Origin: Telmatactis stephensoni
Lineage: Eukaryota > Cnidaria > Anthozoa > Actiniaria > Isophelliidae
Length of the DNA: 64,000 bases
Direction of reading: 5' to 3'
Assembly: GCA_029948255.1 (NCBI GenBank)
Contig: JALIZF010001670.1
Coordinates: 124,001 to 188,000, forward strand
The notes beneath the pieces were generated by a model that saw only the letters and a list, made by a program, of their open reading frames with translations, was not told the DNA's origin and did not search any database. The position numbers were made by a program, and so were the translations under genes. Below are positions 59,237 through 64,000 of this stretch, in pieces (within the stretch, counting starts at the first letter, position 1; each line of letters starts with the position of its first letter).

Positions 59237-60359
59237 TACTGCTATTGGACCAGTCTAGATCTTCTGTGAAGATGTTTAGTCGTGACGGCTGAGGCCTTGA
59301 CTATGAAATGGCCAACTCGATGGCATATCGTGACGGTTTCAACAAATCTTTGTTTTGTAACAAATACCGCACATCACCATATCTTTAGTATTCTGTGCTT
59401 CGCTGTCAGAAGGTTAAACACAGGCTATCTTGGAACGTAGTTAATATTCATACTAAATCTGACCTCACATTAATATTTCATACATGTCGTTGGTGCGTCA
59501 TGCTAAATGCTCTTTCAATTTGAAACCCATGTGAAGTCAAGACGCCTGCCCGTGTCGGTGTCTCTCTGTATGTGGTAATACTAGAACTCAGAAAACATGA
59601 TTGACCATTGGGGGATGCCCATGGCTTGAGATTTGCATTCTTTTGAAAGCTTTCCTTATAATATATATATATTAGTTTATTAATTATATATATAATCTAG
59701 CAAGTTTGTCTACATGCTTCAGTGACATGATATTACGACACTTTTGAAAAAGAAAGAGATTTATCGTGCATATGAGTCTGAACACATTTTATTGCATGAT
59801 AACTTATTTCAAATGTTATTCACTTTACCATAATCCGATTTTGGTGAGTTACATTCTTTCAAACATGCAAAGGTTTCCAGGTGAATATAATTATGAATTA
59901 TGATCGATTATGAGAAAAATCATGATCAGTCATGTGTTTGTAGGAGCCCCTGTCAAACCCCTGCACTTGCTTAGACCTCAGTATATCTCTAGGCCCGGGT
60001 AGATAATAGAGTAGCTTGAGCAAACGCGACGCGAAAACAGGACAGAAGATGACAGAAGATGACAAATATATCACATTCGTTCATTGCGTGACTACCTGTG
60101 ACAACGTCACGACGCCATGTTCAGGATTCCATTTCCCTTTTTGTCACGTCCTATTCAAAACTTCTGCGGCATCATACAAAATTCGTCAGCGCGCGCGGCA
60201 TTCTCTCTCACGTCGCAGTAACTTATTTTGAAATGACGCTAAGAACCAGAGAAGTCTTACTCCACCCATAATTACTTCTAATGTAAGAACGTAAATAACT
60301 TTCAGAATAGAACATATTAAAATAATTAACCCGAAGTATCAACACGCAGCTTGTGACGT

Positions 60360-62780
60360 CCACAGCATGAAATGCTGTATTTACACTTCTTTACGTAAGT
60401 CCTAAAGGTGCGTAAAGATTGATGGATATTTACCGTTATATTTACGGAGGAGCGTAAAGGTGCGAAAAGATCGTAAAGAAACGTAAAGATACAGTAAAGG
60501 AACGTAAAAATATTGTTGTTATAAAGTTGCCTTAAACAGGTCATAAAGATCCGTAAATATTCCGTCGTAAAGCTCACCGTAAAGGTGCGAAAAGACCGTA
60601 AAAACACGTAAAGAAACGTAAAGGCACGTAAAAATATAGGTATTGTAAAGTTGCCTTAAACAAGTCATAAAGATCCGTAAATACTCCGTCGAGTTTGTCG
60701 TAAAGGTTCGAGAAGACCGTAAAGACATGTAAAGAAAAGCAAAACTATGTAAAAATCTTGGTATGTACACTGCAAAAATTTTATTTTTAGAATGGGTTAG
60801 TTTAATTCTTTCTTTGAGTAAAAGTCGGCTATCACCCAATACTGATTGAGTAAAAACTTACTATCTACCCAATTTTTTTCTTTGAGTAAAATAAGTCAGC
60901 TTTTACTCAATATATTGAGTACAGTCTACTCAAAAACTGGTCAGGAATACGTTATCTTCGACTATGATTGTTACAGTAGTCAGGAAATCGTCACGATGAA
61001 CACGTATTTTTAACAGATACGTTTATTCTGGGCTTTATGCTTTTGCTAAAGGATTGTTAATATTGTTTACGGTTCTACTTGTTAGGATCCACTCTATTAG
61101 CTTTGTTAGGATCGACTGTTATAGTGTTCTGTGGTTGAAAAAGCATTACATTAGATTTTAAATATCAAAGCTGCCTTTAGGTCACTTTAGGGCCGCTAAA
61201 TTTTACAGATGTATACTTCAAGAACTCAATAACAAATCTGGAACGAATCAATTTTAATTAATTATAACACGATCACCGGAAGTATTTACCAAAGCTGACC
61301 AATCATGACGCGCCATTTGATATTTGAACTCTTGCCGCTCAATTACAAATTCGTTGATGTTCGTTATGGTTGTTGAACACGCGTGAATTCTATGAAGTTT
61401 GTCTCGATAAATATGCCCTCTATTGCCTCAAAGATCTTCAGCTTGTTGCTCGATTCAATGAAAGATACAAAGAAAAACTTTTACTTAAAAATATTGGCCG
61501 AGAAGAAACTGATAGAACAGCTTAAAAGCTAACATTGTGACTGGGATTTAAGCTTATGTTCTGATGCTTGGCGCCATACATTTAACCGATCTCCAATCGA
61601 TTCTAAAGCTAAAATAACTTTTTGGTAAGTAGCATTTGTTGAAATTTATATTTTAAAAGTAAGCTATAGTGTTATGACGCGTTGTCAGTCCGTTTCTATG
61701 GAAGATTTGACTCGCGCGAGATCCGCGAAATGAGCGAAATGAGCAGTTGATTCATATGAGTCGAGAGCGCGTTTATCTTCGTGGTGAATTAGCATCAAAA
61801 GAAGTGGATATAATTAAAAGTTTCTTATGTGATTATTTCTAGGATGCTAAAGACCATTCGAAGGTCTTTGACCGTCTGCGAAGCTTACTGTTTCCGTCTC
61901 CAGTTTACAAGCAAGTAAATGACCTAATGTCGCGCTACGATACCTTAATTCTAGTATAATGGACTGATAAGACTAGATCATGCTGTATTGGATACGTTGA
62001 AACAGAGTATTTTATGTATATTTTGATATTCAAATATTTTAAATATATTTAGAGATTTTGAAATGTAATTTCACTAAGAAGGTTACTGTTTTTTGAATAA
62101 AATATATTTACTCTTAATTTAAATCGTTTTATATCTATGATATGAACAAGCTTCTCAAAATGTAGGATTTGGAGGTCATTACATTTGCTTTAGAGCGCTA
62201 ACACTAAAACCATGAAACAACCTAGCAAATAGTAGCAAAGATCTTTGTTCTCCATAGTTTAATTAGAAGTGCGCGTAAATGTAGCTTTGGGGATTTTTAC
62301 GATCAAAAATGTACGCGTGAAAGTCGGTTTTCGTATCTTTACGATGACTACTGTACGCATAAATAGTGATTTTGCGCATCTTTTCCATCACGAATATACC
62401 CGTAAAGATTGCTTTTGCGCATCTTTTTCATCACGAATATAGCCGTAAAGATTGCTTTTGCGCATCTTTACGATGGCGATTGTACGCGTAAATACTGGTT
62501 TTGCGCATCTTTTCCATCACGAATATACCCGTAAAGATTGCTTTTGCGCATCTTTACGATGACGATTATATGCGTTAAGGTGAGATTTACGGATCTTTTG
62601 AGCTCCGTAAATATACCGGTAAATTATGTCTGTACCGGCACCTTTACAATCACCGTGATAGTACCGTAAATACAATCTTTACGCACTTGTAAATAATGCC
62701 GTAAAGAGGCGTAAACTATTTCTTTACGGAACCTTTGTGGATTCTTTACGGACACGTAAATACAGCTTTTCATGCTGTGG
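60360..62780. mobile_element. 2.4-kb element with CGTAAAG-rich inverted ends
   Basis: CCACAGCATGAAATGCTGTA at the left and the inverse of CCACAGCATGAAAAGCTGTA at the right form the termini. The inner 400-450 bases of each end are packed with the word CGTAAAG (left) or CTTTACG (right), for example GTGCGTAAAGATTG and GCGCATCTTTACGATG. The core (about 60780-62270) has no long ORF but carries a nested block with TTTGAGTAAAA words and inverted TGAGTAAAA pieces. The element interrupts the third Frizzled-CRD unit. No target duplication was resolved. It is probably a non-autonomous DNA transposon with subterminal repeats; superfamily unknown. Confidence 0.7.
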
Positions 62781-63218
62781 TCATTTTCAAGCAATTGTTC
62801 TTTGTTGGTTATAAGCAAACAAGACGTTCCGTATCAACAAATGAGCTTCTTCTTCCATTTAAGGAAATTTGTACTTACCATATTTGGAAGTTGGAATAAA
62901 TTTTCTTTTGTACGCGTTCACTCGGCGGGCTTTATTTTAGTCATGTTCGGCTGAGCATGCGCTGTTTGTCTGTTTGTATTTTTTTTGACAGACGACGAAA
63001 AAAATGCTTTTTATAGCTCGGTAGTGATATAAAACTAGAAAACATTTGTAAAACGTAACAAAATTTATCACTCGACCTCATTTTGTTCATCATTTCTTAA
63101 TACTTATTTATACTTACTTTCTTAATACTTTTCTTGCAAAATCGCTTTTCGACCATTTCAAGGATTTTATTAACACTTTTTGATTTTTAACGGATTAAAT
63201 TTAGATGTCTCAGTTAGC

Positions 63219-63296
63219 GTAGCCTGCGTTGCTGGCGGTCTGCGGTTTTTGGGCGAAAAAAAAAATAAACCGCAGACCGCCAGCAACGCAGGCTAC
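63219..63296. mobile_element. 78-bp perfect hairpin element with target duplication
   Basis: GTAGCCTGCGTTGCTGGCGG and its exact inverse form 27-28-bp arms around a T/A-rich loop. AGTTAGC flanks it on both sides (63212-63218, 63297-63303). It belongs to the AGCCTGCG family with the element at 39968. Confidence 0.75.
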
Positions 63297-63459
63297 AGTT
63301 AGCGGTGCTCAGTTATCCTCGGAATTTAGCCCCCAAATAGTCATGACATTCCCTCTCCCCTTTCCTTCAGTCCTTTCCATTCTTCCTGTCCAGTGGCCAC
63401 ACAGATCACTTGGAATATCGTAAGATTAAACATAGAATACCTTGTGTTGTTTAACTTAC

Positions 63460-63532
63460 CACTGTAGAGGATCTTCTATCCGACAAGGATTCCTGGGACC
63501 GTGAGATAAGCAGATGTTCGGAGTTGAGAACT
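63460..63532 (-). other. Candidate exon of a gene extending to the right
   Basis: A 73-base stretch lies between acceptor CTCCTTTCTAG and donor GTAAGTT on the minus strand. One of its open frames reads NSEHLLISRSQESLSDRRSS, Ser/Arg-rich like the N-terminal parts of SynGAP/RASAL2-family proteins. Its end phase fits the first visible RasGAP exon only if that exon uses an AG two bases downstream of the obvious one. If correct, the three Frizzled-CRD genes would lie inside a 21-kb intron of the RasGAP gene. It could instead belong to another gene. Confidence 0.4.
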
Positions 63533-64000
63533 CTAGAAAGGAGAATAAAAACCTTTGTAAAAATCAGTTACATTTAGTGTTTAGAAATTTTAGAGAGGTG
63601 GTCATTGGGTTCCTTTAATCCATTTCCCTCCCCTAGCTCCCCTCTTCCCTCCCCCTCTCGTCTCTCCCCTCCCCTCCCCCTCCCCTCCCCCTCCCCTGCC
63701 AAGAGGAGTCAGGTATAGACTGCGAACAGGCTCATTACCCTTGAGATAGGTATTCGTTGTAAAAAGGTGTGGCCGGACGTTTTAGGATCTCGGTTGTTTG
63801 CGTAGTTTATTTAGTAGCACTGACTTTGAATTTCTCTATTTGACTACATGCATGATGAGGGTCTCAATGGGGTGGTACTGGCTATTACGGTTAACGGTTA
63901 ATATTTTGCCTTTCTTACGATTACGGTTAAAGTGAATTAATAACTAATTTTCATTGTTCTTGATGATTAAAAATTAATTTTCATTGATTAGAACGCTGGA
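63533..64000. other. Right-edge sequence with C/T-rich tract
   Basis: CCCCTCCC low-complexity DNA at about 63631-63703; no exon recognised in the remainder. Confidence 0.5.

Larger units (their letters stand above)
47600..59930. repeat. Tandem array of three Frizzled-CRD gene units
   Basis: Three units of about 4.7 kb repeat the order: dispersed repeat (CAATCAGAATCGAGAA), inverted GGGTACCC hairpin region, gene exons 4-3-2-1, and upstream flank. Stop codons at 48013, 52659 and 57364 give spacings of 4646 and 4705 bp. Unit 3 has lost about 400 bp of upstream flank, including the alternative first exon, and its distal flank is interrupted by the 2.4-kb element at 60360-62780 before homology resumes near 62840. 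Confidence 0.85.

Noticed and set aside
60326..60839. Minus-strand Phe/Leu/Arg-rich ORFs
   Set aside because: Translations of the CGTAAAG-rich end of the 2.4-kb element.

Overview
The window looks like nuclear DNA of an invertebrate animal, most likely a cnidarian (anthozoan: coral or sea anemone). It is AT-rich, has many short exons with GT..AG introns, carries dense fold-back and terminal-inverted-repeat elements, and has two locally expanded families of secreted or membrane Cys-rich proteins. The phylum is inference; no ribosomal or mitochondrial marker is present. All recognised genes read on the minus strand.

1-13.7 kb: a tandem array of about 4.7-6.7 kb units. Each unit carries one two-exon gene for a small cationic secreted peptide with seven cysteines (stops at 702, 5457 and 12123). 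The promoter of a fourth copy starts at base 1 and its coding part lies off the left edge. Units A and B also hold a broken non-LTR reverse-transcriptase copy; unit C keeps only a stub. In unit B this copy is interrupted by a 1405-bp fold-back element with an 11-bp target duplication. 13.7-27 kb: repeat-rich DNA with one diverged member of the same peptide family (18652-21202), a 192-bp recent duplicate of its second exon, a long CAGT array, several hairpin elements and no other convincing gene.

27.2-42.6 kb: one 20-exon gene for a SynGAP/DAB2IP/RASAL2/nGAP-type Ras GTPase-activating protein (PH, C2, RasGAP with arginine finger, Ser/Pro-rich linker, C-terminal coiled coil). I assembled it exon by exon with matching splice phases; about 1067 aa follow from the first usable Met. 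Its introns hold a 22-bp minisatellite and several non-autonomous transposons.

42.6-48 kb: hairpin elements and one frameshifted unrecognised ORF. 48-59.2 kb: three tandem copies (period about 4.7 kb) of a gene for a protein with two Frizzled-type cysteine-rich domains and one C-terminal hydrophobic anchor, with no seven-helix domain. The start codon is split by an intron. Copies 1 and 2 also carry an upstream exon that could add a 49-residue N-terminal tail; copy 3 has lost it. Copy 2 has three single-base insertions that together restore frame but scramble half of the first CRD. 59.2-64 kb: a 2.4-kb element with CGTAAAG-rich inverted ends, a short perfect hairpin, and one exon near 63.5 kb that may be a far-upstream exon of the RasGAP gene.

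The most novel items are the seven-cysteine peptide family with an intron inside its signal peptide, the double-CRD anchored proteins (possible Wnt-binding or decoy molecules, by inference only), and a non-autonomous transposon family with homopolymeric G/C ends and internal CCCCTAAAA-type repeats.
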